Shown: positions 16,605 through 25,936, numbered from the stretch's first letter. The stretch is 64,000 nucleotides of DNA from CAVPJW01 sp963705525 (GCA_963705525.1 CAVPJW010000005.1:62001-126000), one strand, 5' to 3'. The notes: generated by a model from the letters alone, not told the origin. Made by a program: numbers and translations.

Positions 16605-19127
16605 CTATTGAGCTGATGGGCGTGCCAATTTGAGCAAGGCGCAGCCGCGCTTCAAAGGAACGTCGAAGACGGCGGAGTCTCCTGACACAACTGAATCGAG
16701 GGTGACCTCGTCGCGCTCTCCGGGGTACAAGACGTGCGCCCTGGCGCCAAGACCTCGAAGCGTGACACGCGCGCGCGCGAGACGATGCGCGAGTCCCACG
16801 AAGACGAGATAGCCGCCCGGAACCTCGAAGACATTGGCCTTGACTGCCGGGTCATCCACGCTGACGACGCCCGGTGTGAGGACCCATTTCTTGCCTCTCA
16901 TCGCATTGAAGAGCGGACCGTAATCCAGATACAGCCGTTCGTTCCATGCTGTGGGCAACATCGTGTGGTCGTTGCCTGGATATGGCACCGTGGGAAACGC
17001 GCCCAGATAGAGATGCCGCTGGAGGTAGGCGTCCGGATCGGGTTTCAGCGATTCGTCGTCTCTCGTCCAGCAAACCAGGGGCTTCCGAAGGGCGAGAAAC
17101 GCACTCGTGTTCAGGTTGAAGGGAAAGTCACCGTGCTCGTCGTAGAACCCGTCGACCTCGCGCATCAACTCCAGCCGGCGATCCATGTCGTTGCCGAAAA
17201 TCACCTTCCCGGCCCGATGCATGATCGGTCCGAGCTCGTCCATCAGGGACATCCACGAACGGCGCATATGTCGGGATGGTCCGTCTATCCAGCTCACGCC
17301 GTCATCAGCATTCGGGTTGTACCGTGTGATCCAGTCCATTCGATCGATCGCGATGCCAGAAGAATCGGGCAGCGTCTCGACGTGCCGTTTCGCCTGCCCC
17401 AGGAGGAAACGTCGGTAGGCCGGATCTCCACAGTCCATGATGACGGCCTTGCCCCAGGTCCAGATCGGATCAGGGCTCTTCAGGACCGCGCCTTCCAGCT
17501 GCCTGTGCAGCAGGTCGTTGGGATCCCTCCAGAGGTCCGCATCGCGTCGGGCGCGCCGAGGCGGCGCGGGATAGACGATGTTGCCTCCAAATTCCGTCAC
17601 GTTGAAGTAGTTGAGTACGTGGAAGCCGGCCTGGCGCATGGCGGTCGAGTACGCCGCCATCTTCCGAAGCGTCGTCTGACCGTACCGACCCTCGTCGCCC
17701 GGACCGTAGACGCCTTCTCCTCCGCCGGCGAATCGGTTCCAGACCTCATCTGATTTCACGGGAGGAAGGAACATGCCCATGTATGGAAAGTCGAGGCTCG
17801 CCTTCCAGTTCATGGTGAAACCCATCGCCGCCAGCTTCGGCGCGTCGATCTCTCCCTCCCACCCGGAGTACGCTCCTCCTCCGCCAATCTCATGAACGCG
17901 CGCGTTCGGTGGCTCGAAATACACAGGGTAGCGCTCGACGATCGCCGCGAGCGCGGCGCGCACGTCCGGTTCGTGCACGACGATGTCCATGTGAAACCGG
18001 ACATCGTGGGTCGGGCCACCGTATCGGTTGAAGGCCCGCGAGAATCGCACGCTGCCGTCCCTCGTCGTTGAAACCTGCAGATCGATCAGGACGTCGTCCG
18101 GCGACTGGATGAAGGACACACCGATTCCGGCCCGTCGATCGATGATCGTGGCCATCGGCAGTGACAGGCCGTCCTCTCGATTGAAGAACGCGCCGTAGTT
18201 GTACGTGCGGTCCTCGAAGGGATGGGACTCGAGGGGATCCTGCCATTTCCAGCCGTAGCCCCGCGGCAGCCATACCTCGGCGCCGCCGGGATCCGGCCAT
18301 GTGAACGTGGTGTCAACTGGAGCAGTCCAGGGTCGGTTCGACTTCGACCGCGATGTCCAGTCCCACGCAATGCCGCCGCGCGCTTCTCGAAAAGCCGCCG
18401 ACTCTTCGATCGTCCTCGAATCATCGGGAGAGACGTACGGCCCCATGCCTCCGTGGGCCCGCATGTCGATTCGCTTGCCGTCTGCGAGCGTGAAGCCGTC
18501 GAGCGAATCGCCAACGGTGAAGAATGTCAGCGCGCCGCTCTGAACGCGGCTCGGCGCACCAGAGGCCTCCCGGGTCGAGAGGCCAGAATCTGGCAGGATC
18601 GAGTCGGCGACGAGTTCCGCCTCGGCCCAGTCCGCGTGGTCTGCGTAGGTTCCTTCGCGCGAGTAAGTGATGACCAGGCGAAGCGCGTTGGTGCGCTCCA
18701 GATCCACATCGATACGCGCCGCAGGCGTGTCTACCTTCATCAGGGCGCTCTCGAAGAGCTTCCGCCCGTCGCCAAACACCTGAAAGATGGCGTTCGCTTC
18801 TTTGGGCTTGGAGACCGTCGCGTCTACACCGACCCACGCGCGAAGCCGCGAATAGCGCCCCGCGATCAGGTAGACCAGGTCGCTTCGTGCGTGCGTGCTG
18901 ACGCCATGCTCGAACGTGCGATCGCCGATCCTGATGGGCGCGCCGTCCGCGCTCTTGTCCATGAGGAGCACGCCCCAGCCCTGGTTGGCCAGGCGAGGAA
19001 CGACCGAGCTCAGCCGAATGGCAGCGCCTGTCTGATGCGCGGTCAAAGGCGGAGCCGTGAAGGCCACCCAGGCGAGGCACACACCGACCGTGAGGATCGA
19101 TCTGGACATTCGTGTCGGGAGTCGCAC
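16605..19127 (-). CDS. Secreted NPCBM-domain glycosidase-like protein
   Basis: The protein has 840 residues from GTG 19127 (or 834 from ATG 19109, which gives the shorter signal peptide MSRSILTVGVCLAWVAF). Residues about 40-175 match an NPCBM/NEW2 carbohydrate-binding module (TFEHGVSTHARSDLVY, LRAWVGVDATV, LRLVITYSREGTYADHADWAEAEL). The rest has the alternating pattern of a TIM-barrel hydrolase plus beta domain (FHVLNYFNVTEFGGN, GIAIDRMDWITRYN, GFYDEHGDFPFN), where acidic residues could be catalytic, but I cannot assign a GH family. It abuts the NHL-repeat gene with overlapping stop and start, and belongs to a same-strand run from 22054 down to 16605 with a PhyH oxygenase and a GH97 remnant. 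Confidence 0.75.
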   Translation of the reverse strand: MRLPTRMSRSILTVGVCLAWVAFTAPPLTAHQTGAAIRLSSVVPRLANQGWGVLLMDKSADGAPIRIGDRTFEHGVSTHARSDLVYLIAGRYSRLRAWVGVDATVSKPKEANAIFQVFGDGRKLFESALMKVDTPAARIDVDLERTNALRLVITYSREGTYADHADWAEAELVADSILPDSGLSTREASGAPSRVQSGALTFFTVGDSLDGFTLADGKRIDMRAHGGMGPYVSPDDSRTIEESAAFREARGGIAWDWTSRSKSNRPWTAPVDTTFTWPDPGGAEVWLPRGYGWKWQDPLESHPFEDRTYNYGAFFNREDGLSLPMATIIDRRAGIGVSFIQSPDDVLIDLQVSTTRDGSVRFSRAFNRYGGPTHDVRFHMDIVVHEPDVRAALAAIVERYPVYFEPPNARVHEIGGGGAYSGWEGEIDAPKLAAMGFTMNWKASLDFPYMGMFLPPVKSDEVWNRFAGGGEGVYGPGDEGRYGQTTLRKMAAYSTAMRQAGFHVLNYFNVTEFGGNIVYPAPPRRARRDADLWRDPNDLLHRQLEGAVLKSPDPIWTWGKAVIMDCGDPAYRRFLLGQAKRHVETLPDSSGIAIDRMDWITRYNPNADDGVSWIDGPSRHMRRSWMSLMDELGPIMHRAGKVIFGNDMDRRLELMREVDGFYDEHGDFPFNLNTSAFLALRKPLVCWTRDDESLKPDPDAYLQRHLYLGAFPTVPYPGNDHTMLPTAWNERLYLDYGPLFNAMRGKKWVLTPGVVSVDDPAVKANVFEVPGGYLVFVGLAHRLARARVTLRGLGARAHVLYPGERDEVTLDSVVSGDSAVFDVPLKRGCALLKLARPSAQ

Positions 19128-20212
19128 TACTTCGCGGCCGCGGTGCTGCCAGTCGGATGGAGCAGGAGCTTTTGCACGCGCCAGTTCAGGATCTCGCCGA
19201 CATACAGCTCGTTCTCAGAAGGACAGGCGATTTCGTGAATCCACCCGAACTGCTTGGGCTGTTTGCCTGACTTGCCGAGCACGCCGAGCACCTTTCCCTC
19301 GAGCGACAGCTTGTAGAGACGCCCGGGAAAGGCGTCCGACACATACAAGAATTGGTTGGGTCCCGGCGTGATGCAGACCGCCCACGGAGCGCCGTTCTGC
19401 GCGGCGGCGCCTTCAGCGGACGGCGGGTTGCCGATCGCCGGCTTCGCGTCGGCAGGAATCGGCACGTCGACGGTGATCTGGCGAACGAAGGTGCCGTTCG
19501 AGTCGAACACCTGGATTCTCCGGTTCCCTCGATCCGCGACGTAGATATTGCCTTTGGCGTCGGCCGTGATGCTGTGAGGCGTATTGAACTGCCCCTGTCC
19601 GTTGCCGGGCTCACCAAACGACTTCACCCAGTCGCCGTTCTTGTCAATCTTCGCCACGCGCGAGTTGACGTAGCCGTCGCTGATGAACGCATTGCCCTGC
19701 GTGTCCCACGTGACGTCGGTGGGTTGCCGGAACATCCCGTCAACGGGCGGGCGCGGAGGCGTCGGATGCGTCCAGGCTTCAGCCCCTTCGTCGGACGCTT
19801 CCTTCTTCCGTCCGAAGACCATCAGCACCTGGCCCTCTGGACTGAACTTGACGACCATGTCGGAGCCCTTGTCCACGCACCAGATGTTGTCATCCTTGTC
19901 CACGCGCACCGTGTGCGCGTACGACCAGGCATAGAGGTTCTTGCCGATCTCCCGAATGAACTTCCCGTCGGCGCCAAACTCGAGAAGCTGCGAGGCGGTC
20001 GCCGCATACGCGGGCCCCGTCGTGTTGCCGCGAGAAAACACGAAGAGATGTCCCTTCGAATTGACCGCGACGCCTGACGCCTCTCCAAGGTAGAGATCGG
20101 GCGGCAGCTTGAGAAAATTGGGCACCGATTCGAATGGAATTTCTGGCGCAGACTGTTGCGCAAACGCCGGAACGGCGAGCAGCATGAATGATGCGAGGAA
20201 CCAGTGTTTCAC
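19127..20212 (-). CDS. Secreted NHL-repeat beta-propeller protein
   Basis: This gene encodes 361 residues from GTG 20212. That start is chosen because GGGAGG lies 6 bases upstream and a signal peptide follows at once (LASFMLLAVPAFAQ). The in-frame region upstream runs into the PhyH gene and is not used. At least five NHL blades are visible (GNAFISDGYVNSRVAKID, GNIYVADRGNRRIQVFD, ENELYVGEILNWRVQKLLL). This resembles the peptidyl-alpha-hydroxyglycine lyase-like propellers found widely in soil bacteria, though lyase activity is not implied. It lies 25 bases downstream of the PhyH gene and touches the NPCBM protein gene, so co-transcription is likely. Confidence 0.83.
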   Translation of the reverse strand: MKHWFLASFMLLAVPAFAQQSAPEIPFESVPNFLKLPPDLYLGEASGVAVNSKGHLFVFSRGNTTGPAYAATASQLLEFGADGKFIREIGKNLYAWSYAHTVRVDKDDNIWCVDKGSDMVVKFSPEGQVLMVFGRKKEASDEGAEAWTHPTPPRPPVDGMFRQPTDVTWDTQGNAFISDGYVNSRVAKIDKNGDWVKSFGEPGNGQGQFNTPHSITADAKGNIYVADRGNRRIQVFDSNGTFVRQITVDVPIPADAKPAIGNPPSAEGAAAQNGAPWAVCITPGPNQFLYVSDAFPGRLYKLSLEGKVLGVLGKSGKQPKQFGWIHEIACPSENELYVGEILNWRVQKLLLHPTGSTAAAK

Positions 20213-20237
20213 CGTCGGCCTCCCTGCGGAGAAAAAG

Positions 20238-21116
20238 TTACGGTTGTGCGGCTGGATCATACAGCAAAGGAAAGAATTGCCCGCCCATCGCCTGGCCGGC
20301 CGGAATGGGCGGAACGCCCTTGAGAAGTGGCGTGTCGGACATCGATCGCGTGCCGTCCTTGAAAACATTGATGACCGTAGCCCGGCGGGGGCGGTCGGTC
20401 CGATTCTCAAAGGAGCCGTGGACCATCAGCGGATGATGAAAGGAGGCTTCACCGGCCTTCAACTCGACCGCCACCGGATGCCACGCCCGCTTCTGCTCGT
20501 TCGAGAGCACCGACTGAATCGCAAGCATGTCGCCGGCGAGCCCGGTGACCGGCAACAGCCGCCAACGGTGGCTTCCCGGTACGTAGTGGAGGCCTCCGTT
20601 CTCGCGCGTCGAGTGGTCGAGGCCGATCCAGCACGTGAGGTGCGTCATCGGCTCCGTCCGCGTCCAGTACGAATAGTCCTGGTGCCACGCGACGACGCCG
20701 CCATGGTGCGGAGGCTTGCAGAAGAGCTGATCGTGCCAGAATCGAACAGCGCCGCCGAGGAGCTGCGACGCAGGCACCGTGAACGCCGGGTTCCAGAGCA
20801 CGTCATGAAAGCCGGCGGTGATCCGCCAGGCGCCGAGCGCGTGGAACAGCACCGTCTCGGGAGAGGATGATTCGTTCGAATGGTACTCGTAGAAGAGGTG
20901 GTGGCCCGGGTGCCCCGGATCGAACAGCGTGTCCAGTTCCCCGCGCAGCCGGTCTACCTGACCTTCATCGAGAATCCGCACGCCTGCCAGATAACCATTC
21001 TCGTGAAAAAACTGAAGCTGTTCGGGCGTCAGCCGGAACCGCGCCTCATCTCCAGGCGAGCGCGAAGGGAAGAGATCCGACACGGGGCGATGAACCGCTG
21101 AAAGGTCTTGAATCAT
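20238..21116 (-). CDS. Phytanoyl-CoA dioxygenase (PhyH) family oxygenase
   Basis: The protein has 292 residues from ATG 21116, which has GCGAGG 8 bases upstream. A GTG at 21164 overlapping the upstream stop is the alternative. It belongs to the Fe(II)/2-oxoglutarate oxygenases. The metal-binding HxD is in WHQDYSYW, the distal His in FHHPLMVHGS and the 2-oxoglutarate-binding Arg a few residues on (FENRTDRPRR). HYVPGSHRWRLLP is a typical PhyH phrase. Bacterial members hydroxylate diverse small molecules, so the substrate is unknown. It is flanked by a GH97-like protein and an NHL propeller on the same strand. Confidence 0.9.
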   Translation of the reverse strand: MIQDLSAVHRPVSDLFPSRSPGDEARFRLTPEQLQFFHENGYLAGVRILDEGQVDRLRGELDTLFDPGHPGHHLFYEYHSNESSSPETVLFHALGAWRITAGFHDVLWNPAFTVPASQLLGGAVRFWHDQLFCKPPHHGGVVAWHQDYSYWTRTEPMTHLTCWIGLDHSTRENGGLHYVPGSHRWRLLPVTGLAGDMLAIQSVLSNEQKRAWHPVAVELKAGEASFHHPLMVHGSFENRTDRPRRATVINVFKDGTRSMSDTPLLKGVPPIPAGQAMGGQFFPLLYDPAAQP

Positions 21117-21160
21117 TTCTGAAACCTCGCCTGAGAAGCCGGACCCTTGCGTAAGGCCGA

Positions 21161-22054
21161 TCACCGCTCGGTGACGGGCGTCAGGATTATGGCAAATCCT
21201 CCACCCGGCGCCATGTGCAGATTGAGAACTGATCGGGCATTGATGATGGTGCGGGTTTGCAGGAGGCTCGTGGCGGTCACATCGGCATCAGGACCGTCGG
21301 CAAACATTTCAGCGATGTAGTTCCCCGGCCCGACGAACGCCAGCAGGAGACTGACATCCCGTGCGTCCCAGTTGGTGATCCCTCCCATATACCACGTGTC
21401 CCCTTGACGTCGGGCTATGGCGACGAACTCTCCCACCGCGCCATGCAGCACTTTCGTCTCGTCCCACGTCGTCGGCACGCGCTCGATGAATTCGATCCCA
21501 TTCTGTCCTCGGTACGCCTCCGGATAACCCCACACCATCGCCAGTGGCGCCTCGAAGACGACATATCCTGTCGCCTCGGATGCCAGGACAAACGATTGCA
21601 GGCTCGGCTGTGCCGGCATCTCGTACCGAAATGCCACACCCTCGTCGAACGCGCGAAGAATGATGCTGATTCGACGCCTCTCTCCGGCCGCCTCCTGAAG
21701 GGAGACCGACACCTCGGAAAATCTATTCGGGATCGTTCGTCGCGGACCCGCCACAGGTGTCCAGGTCTCATCGGAGACCCGATTCGTTGTGTCGACGACG
21801 CCAAGACGTTCGGCGAGCGGAGGCCCGTCTTTGAAGACCAGGCCGAGTGGCGAGTCATTGACAACCGTCCGGCCGCGATAAGTGACGCGATAGACAGGTC
21901 GTCCGCCATCAAGGACCAGTGAAATCGAGAGCATCTTGTTCGGCGACTCCGCACCGTAGACGCTCTGCGCCTGCACGACCGCCGAGGGCGCGTGGACCAG
22001 GGCGACGATCATGGCTGATACGCGCAGGGATCGACGATGACGCGGCTGGTGCAT
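21161..22054 (-). CDS. GH97-like protein lacking the catalytic barrel
   Basis: This gene encodes 297 residues, about 350 fewer than a usual GH97 alpha-glucosidase/galactosidase. It has a signal peptide (ALVHAPSAVVQAQ). Residues about 35-150 match the GH97 N-terminal beta-sandwich (SPNKMLSISLVLDGGRPVY, DEGVAFRYEMP). Residues about 165-297 match the last barrel turn and C-terminal domain (PEAYRGQNGIEFIERVPTTW, DTWYMGGITNWDARDVSL). The rest of the N-domain and the whole TIM barrel with its catalytic glutamates are missing, and the reading frame is intact across the junction near residue 155. It is therefore expected to be enzymatically dead. Either a natural in-frame deletion or an assembly collapse could explain it. 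Confidence 0.8.
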   Translation of the reverse strand: MHQPRHRRSLRVSAMIVALVHAPSAVVQAQSVYGAESPNKMLSISLVLDGGRPVYRVTYRGRTVVNDSPLGLVFKDGPPLAERLGVVDTTNRVSDETWTPVAGPRRTIPNRFSEVSVSLQEAAGERRRISIILRAFDEGVAFRYEMPAQPSLQSFVLASEATGYVVFEAPLAMVWGYPEAYRGQNGIEFIERVPTTWDETKVLHGAVGEFVAIARRQGDTWYMGGITNWDARDVSLLLAFVGPGNYIAEMFADGPDADVTATSLLQTRTIINARSVLNLHMAPGGGFAIILTPVTER

Positions 22055-22089
22055 GGGAGGCTGAGGCGGCTGCGCGTAGGATAACGCAG

Positions 22090-22983
22090 TCAGTTGCGAG
22101 AAAAATCGGAGAAGCGAACCTCACGGTCGATTCGCGTTTCCTTGAGGAGAAACAGTCGAAGATTGCCGACGAGCCTGTAGCCTGACGGCAACCACGCATC
22201 CCGGTCGACAGGACGGCGCTCGAGCGTCAGCCTCGCGCCCTGGTGCACGCGCGCAATCAACCCCCAGCCGTAGGTCACGGTATCAATCGTCTGAGCGTCA
22301 AAGCGGATCAGCTCGCAGGTCGATTCGTCGAACCAGACGCGGCCCTTGGTGCGGCTCATCACCTTGCCGAGAAACGTCTGCGGGGCGCTCTCCTTTTTCG
22401 GCTCGAACGCCAGCACAATCGTGCTTCTCCCATCGACAACCTCGCGGCCCACGACGGTGCCTTCACTGACCTGAAACACTTCGTCTACCGCGCGATTCTC
22501 TTCATTCATTTCTTCCTGTTCCCGCGCCTGCCGCCTCGAACGTTCACCCGCACTCTCGCGATCTCGATCGGCGGCCTCTCGCGCCACTCGCTCCTTCCAC
22601 TCCCGCTCCTGGCGCTCAACTTCGGCCGCGGGCGCGGCAACACCATTTCTCGAAAGGAGAATCCAGTCCATTGGAGCGCCCCAACGATCGGGCCGCGCCT
22701 TATATACCCGGACGGTGCGGCTTGTCACGGCGCCTTTCTCGTCGCGTGCAAAGTCCACGATCTGCTCGTGGTAGCGATATCGAGCCATGATCGCGTCGTT
22801 TCCCTGCATACGGCGCCTGGCTTCCTTCAGCAGCGCATCGCGATCGGGAAGGGGCCGGGACGGCGTCTGCGCGGCGGTGAGAAGTGTCATCGCCAGCGCG
22901 GCGATTCCGACGCGCACGATCGATTCCACCGCTGTTTTATGGCGAAGCACTCGAAGAACGGCCACGATCGAAGTGTGCCACAA
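22090..22983 (-). CDS. Uncharacterised secreted protein with charged central segment
   Basis: The protein has up to 297 residues, with a probable signal sequence around residues 22-40 (VRVGIAALAMTLLTAAQ), so the true start may be internal. A strongly charged, probably helical stretch lies at about 120-165 (EVERQEREWKERVAREAADRD). The C-terminal half contains alternating strands with phrases such as GRSTIVLAFEPK, GRVWFDESTCELIRFDAQ and GWGLIARVHQGARLTLE. These resemble the lipoprotein-carrier (LolA/outer-membrane sorting) fold seen in many Acidobacteriota secreted proteins; this is inference from pattern only. It is divergent from ogt with an 80-bp gap. Confidence 0.6.
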   Translation of the reverse strand: MWHTSIVAVLRVLRHKTAVESIVRVGIAALAMTLLTAAQTPSRPLPDRDALLKEARRRMQGNDAIMARYRYHEQIVDFARDEKGAVTSRTVRVYKARPDRWGAPMDWILLSRNGVAAPAAEVERQEREWKERVAREAADRDRESAGERSRRQAREQEEMNEENRAVDEVFQVSEGTVVGREVVDGRSTIVLAFEPKKESAPQTFLGKVMSRTKGRVWFDESTCELIRFDAQTIDTVTYGWGLIARVHQGARLTLERRPVDRDAWLPSGYRLVGNLRLFLLKETRIDREVRFSDFSRN

Positions 22984-23062
22984 TACCGGTCACGAGCGCT
23001 CTTCGGCCGTTTCCGGTGTCTCACGGGTTGAGTACACTTGAGGTTCCGCTCGAGGGCGCCGC

Positions 23063-23629
23063 GTGGCAACCATCGTGGAGACGTTTTTTCGCGCGCGGAT
23101 TGAAACGCCGATTGGCCAGATGTTCGCGCTGGGATCCGAACGAGGCCTCTGCGCGCTGGAGTTCCTGAAGCCCGACCGCGTCGCGCGGCTGGACTCCAGA
23201 CGAACGCGATGGTTCCCGCCACACACCATCGTGGACGGATCCCATCGGGCACTGGACGAGGCACGGGCGTGGCTCGATTGCTACTTCAGGGAGCCAGCCG
23301 CCGCGACGACGGAGATTGCACTGGATCTCCGTGGAAACGAATTCGAGCGTGCCGTCTGGTCCGCCCTCCTCGACGTCAAGTGCGGTCAGACGTCGACCTA
23401 CGGCCGCGTTGCCTCTCAGTTGGGTCGGCCGTTGGCTGCGCGCGCGGTGGGGCTGGCCGTCGGCAGCAACCCCGTCAGCCTGATCGTACCCTGTCACCGA
23501 ATCGTCGGATCGACGGGGTCACTGACGGGGTACGGCGGCGGGCTCGATCGAAAGAGATGGCTTCTCGATCATGAAGCTGCCGCCGGATTGCGCCAGACCC
23601 GGCTGCCCTTCGAGTCGGCGAACGCATGA
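23063..23629 (+). CDS. ogt: Methylated-DNA-protein-cysteine S-methyltransferase
   Basis: This gene encodes a 188-residue suicide DNA-repair protein that removes O6-alkyl groups from guanine. The acceptor Cys144 lies in the hallmark IVPCHRIVGS. The helix-turn-helix and arginine-finger segment precedes it (TSTYGRVASQLGRPLAARAVG), and GYGGGLDRKRWLLDHE follows. The start is GTG 23063 with GAGGG 5 bases upstream. It is followed 10 bases later by the N-acetylmuramoyl-alanine amidase gene, so it may be the first gene of that operon. Confidence 0.95.
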   Translation: MATIVETFFRARIETPIGQMFALGSERGLCALEFLKPDRVARLDSRRTRWFPPHTIVDGSHRALDEARAWLDCYFREPAAATTEIALDLRGNEFERAVWSALLDVKCGQTSTYGRVASQLGRPLAARAVGLAVGSNPVSLIVPCHRIVGSTGSLTGYGGGLDRKRWLLDHEAAAGLRQTRLPFESANA

Positions 23630-23639
23630 TCGCCCACAC

Positions 23640-25265
23640 GTGAACTCGTTCCCACCCGTCTCGACGCGGCGGCGAGGCTTCATCGGCGTCACCATTCTCG
23701 TGCTCGGTGTCAGCGCCGCAGTGGGCCTGACGTCAATAGACGCTGCCTCGCGACGTCAGGCGGCCCCCCCCACAACAGTGACTCTTCTGACGCGCGATAC
23801 CCGGCGTCCGCTCTCGACGACCGTCATCGATGGACAGGAGATGGTGGCGCTGGATGATCTGGCGGGCCCCTTTCAGTTGAGCGTGACGGAAGACACCCTG
23901 GCGGGAGGTGTCACCGTCTCCTTCAAGACGCGCTCGATCCTGCTGACGCCCGGTCAATCCCTCGCATCGGTCGGCGGACGACTCGTGTCGCTGGCCGCGC
24001 CGCTCACCAAGTCGGGAAAACGATGGTTCGTGCCGATCGAGTTCATCAACCGGGGGCTCGCGCTGGTGTACGACCAGCCCCTCGACCTTCGGAAGGCGTC
24101 TCGTCTCGTGATCCTGGGCAACCTGCGCGTGCCGCGCACGTCCGTTCGATACGAGACCGCGCCTTCGATGACGCGCGTGGTCATTGAAACCACACCGCGC
24201 ACCGCTTCGACGATTGTCCAGGAGAACGGCCGGCTGCTCGTGAAATTCGACGCGGAAGCGCTGGACGCGCTGTTTCCTCAACTCCCGCCATCGTCTCTGG
24301 CGGAGTCCGTCCGCGTCGTCGATCCGGGTAATGTGATCGAAGTCGATCTTGCGCCGCGGTTTCAATCGTTTCGCGCAATGTCGCCTCCGCCGGACTCCGG
24401 CACCGGCCGGGTCACGATCGACCTGCTGGCGGGCGACGCTGACACTGCACCAGCTCCCGCGCCCTCACCCGCGCCTGCCCCAGCTCCGGCCGGGCCGGCC
24501 GAGTCGCCCCTTTCAATGGACGCCACGTCGGCGAGCGTGCGCACGATCGTGATCGACCCCGGGCATGGCGGAGACGATAACGGCGACCGGGGCCGCGGTG
24601 GCGCTCTGGAAAAGCAGGTCACGCTGGCCGTGAGCCGGCGCTTGAAAACGATCCTCGAAACGCGCCTCGGCATCCGGGTGCTGATGACACGCGAGACCGA
24701 TCGGACGGTCGGCCTGGACGAGCGCGCCGCTCTCGCCAATAACAACAAGGCCGACATTTTTCTGAGCCTTCACACGAATGCGTCGTTCAGTCCCGCGTTG
24801 AAGGGAACAGAGGTGTACTACCTGAACCTCGACCGGTACGCCGATGAGGCGCGGCGGGCGGCGGCGTCAGACAGGCAACTCCTGCCGGTCTTCGGCGGAG
24901 GTGAGCGCGATATCGAGATCGTCCAGTGGGATCTTGCGCAGTCGCGACACGTGGAGCAATCGGCCATCCTGGCCCAGGCGCTCGAGGTCGATCTGCGCAC
25001 GAAAGTCGCAATGGCCCCTCACCCGCTCCAACGCGCACCGCTCCGCGTGCTCGTGGGCGCCAACATGCCGGCGGTCCTCGTTGAGCTGGGTTACCTGACG
25101 AACGGCGAACAGGAACGGCAGCTCACGTCGGAGGGATTTCAGGTGACGCTCGCGCAGGCGCTCTTCGAGGGCGTCGTTCACTATCGCGACGTCGCCGATC
25201 GACCCGTTGCCGGGCCGGGACCTCCCGCGCAGGCGCCGGAGGTCAGGACAGCGTCTCAGCGATGA
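23640..25265 (+). CDS. N-acetylmuramoyl-L-alanine amidase (Amidase_3) with AMIN-like region
   Basis: The protein has 541 residues from GTG 23640, which immediately precedes a membrane/signal segment (GFIGVTILVLGVSAAVGL). A longer frame into ogt is rejected. Residues about 45-270 hold a copper-amine-oxidase-like/AMIN-type peptidoglycan-targeting region, followed by a Pro/Ala linker. The C-terminal zinc amidase domain shows DPGHGG (first His), ALEKQVTLAVS (Glu), LSLHTNASF (second His) and a catalytic Glu in VLVELGYLTNGEQ. It cleaves the lactyl-Ala bond of peptidoglycan in the periplasm, probably during cell separation. ATGA overlap couples it to the GerMN gene. Confidence 0.92.
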   Translation: MNSFPPVSTRRRGFIGVTILVLGVSAAVGLTSIDAASRRQAAPPTTVTLLTRDTRRPLSTTVIDGQEMVALDDLAGPFQLSVTEDTLAGGVTVSFKTRSILLTPGQSLASVGGRLVSLAAPLTKSGKRWFVPIEFINRGLALVYDQPLDLRKASRLVILGNLRVPRTSVRYETAPSMTRVVIETTPRTASTIVQENGRLLVKFDAEALDALFPQLPPSSLAESVRVVDPGNVIEVDLAPRFQSFRAMSPPPDSGTGRVTIDLLAGDADTAPAPAPSPAPAPAPAGPAESPLSMDATSASVRTIVIDPGHGGDDNGDRGRGGALEKQVTLAVSRRLKTILETRLGIRVLMTRETDRTVGLDERAALANNNKADIFLSLHTNASFSPALKGTEVYYLNLDRYADEARRAAASDRQLLPVFGGGERDIEIVQWDLAQSRHVEQSAILAQALEVDLRTKVAMAPHPLQRAPLRVLVGANMPAVLVELGYLTNGEQERQLTSEGFQVTLAQALFEGVVHYRDVADRPVAGPGPPAQAPEVRTASQR

Positions 25266-25870
25266 GCAAGGAATCGCTTCTCAAGTGGGGCGGGGTCGCC
25301 CTGGCTGCGCTCGCGATCGGCTGGGCGCTCTTTGTCTGGCTGCCCCGCCGGTACACGCATCCCACGCCGCAGCCATCGGCGGCTGCCCAGCCGATGGCCG
25401 CGGCCGAAGCCGTCCGCAGGATCAAGGCGAGGCTGTTCTACGTGTCCCCGAGTGGACGCCTCACGTCAACCGAGCAGGAAGTGGCGTACGGCGAAGGCAC
25501 CCTCGAACAGGCGCGGCGCATTCTGGAGGCGCAGTTCGGACCGGCCCCGGCGCCCCTGATGTCGGCCATTCCTGCCGGCACGAAGCTCAAGACCATCTTC
25601 GTTTCGGATCGCGGCGAGGCCTTTGTCGATCTCAGCCGCGAGATTCAAGCCGGCCACCCGGGCGGGTCGCTGAATGAAATAGCCACCGTTTTCACCGTCG
25701 TCAACGCCCTGACTGTCAACTTGCCAGCCTTGACCGCAGTACAGATACTCGTTGAGGGCCGGGAGGTCGAAACCCTGGCCGGTCACGTGGATCTGCGGCG
25801 ACCCATTCAGCAGGATCTCCAATGGGTCGAGGACCTGAACACCGGCACCACAGAGCCCGCGAATCGTTGA
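25262..25870 (+). CDS. GerMN domain membrane-anchored protein
   Basis: This gene encodes 202 residues with one N-terminal transmembrane helix (WGGVALAALAIGWALFVWL). A Pro/Ala linker leads to a GerMN domain from about residue 55, with the typical pattern KARLFYVSPSGRL, GTKLKTIFVSDRGEAFVDLS and NALTVNLPALTAVQILVEG. GerMN proteins in non-sporulating bacteria are found next to peptidoglycan amidases, as here. This suggests an extracytoplasmic cell-wall role, but no activity is established. It overlaps the amidase gene by 4 bases. Confidence 0.88.
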   Translation: MSKESLLKWGGVALAALAIGWALFVWLPRRYTHPTPQPSAAAQPMAAAEAVRRIKARLFYVSPSGRLTSTEQEVAYGEGTLEQARRILEAQFGPAPAPLMSAIPAGTKLKTIFVSDRGEAFVDLSREIQAGHPGGSLNEIATVFTVVNALTVNLPALTAVQILVEGREVETLAGHVDLRRPIQQDLQWVEDLNTGTTEPANR

Positions 25871-25875
25871 CCTCC

Positions 25876-25931
25876 GAATCGTGAACCGTCAACTCTGAAC
25901 TCTGAACCCCGAACTTTGAACCCTGAACCCC
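25876..25931. repeat. Intergenic exact 7-nt-period GAAC tract
   Basis: Eight consecutive 7-nt units start at 25876, 25883, 25890, 25897, 25904, 25911, 25918 and 25925. Each begins (G/C)AA(T/C) with a variable last three or four bases (for example GAACTCT, GAACCCC, GAACTTT). The tract fills almost the entire gap between the GerMN stop and the rph start, and displaces any recognisable ribosome binding site. Confidence 0.9.
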
Positions 25932-25936
25932 CTCTT

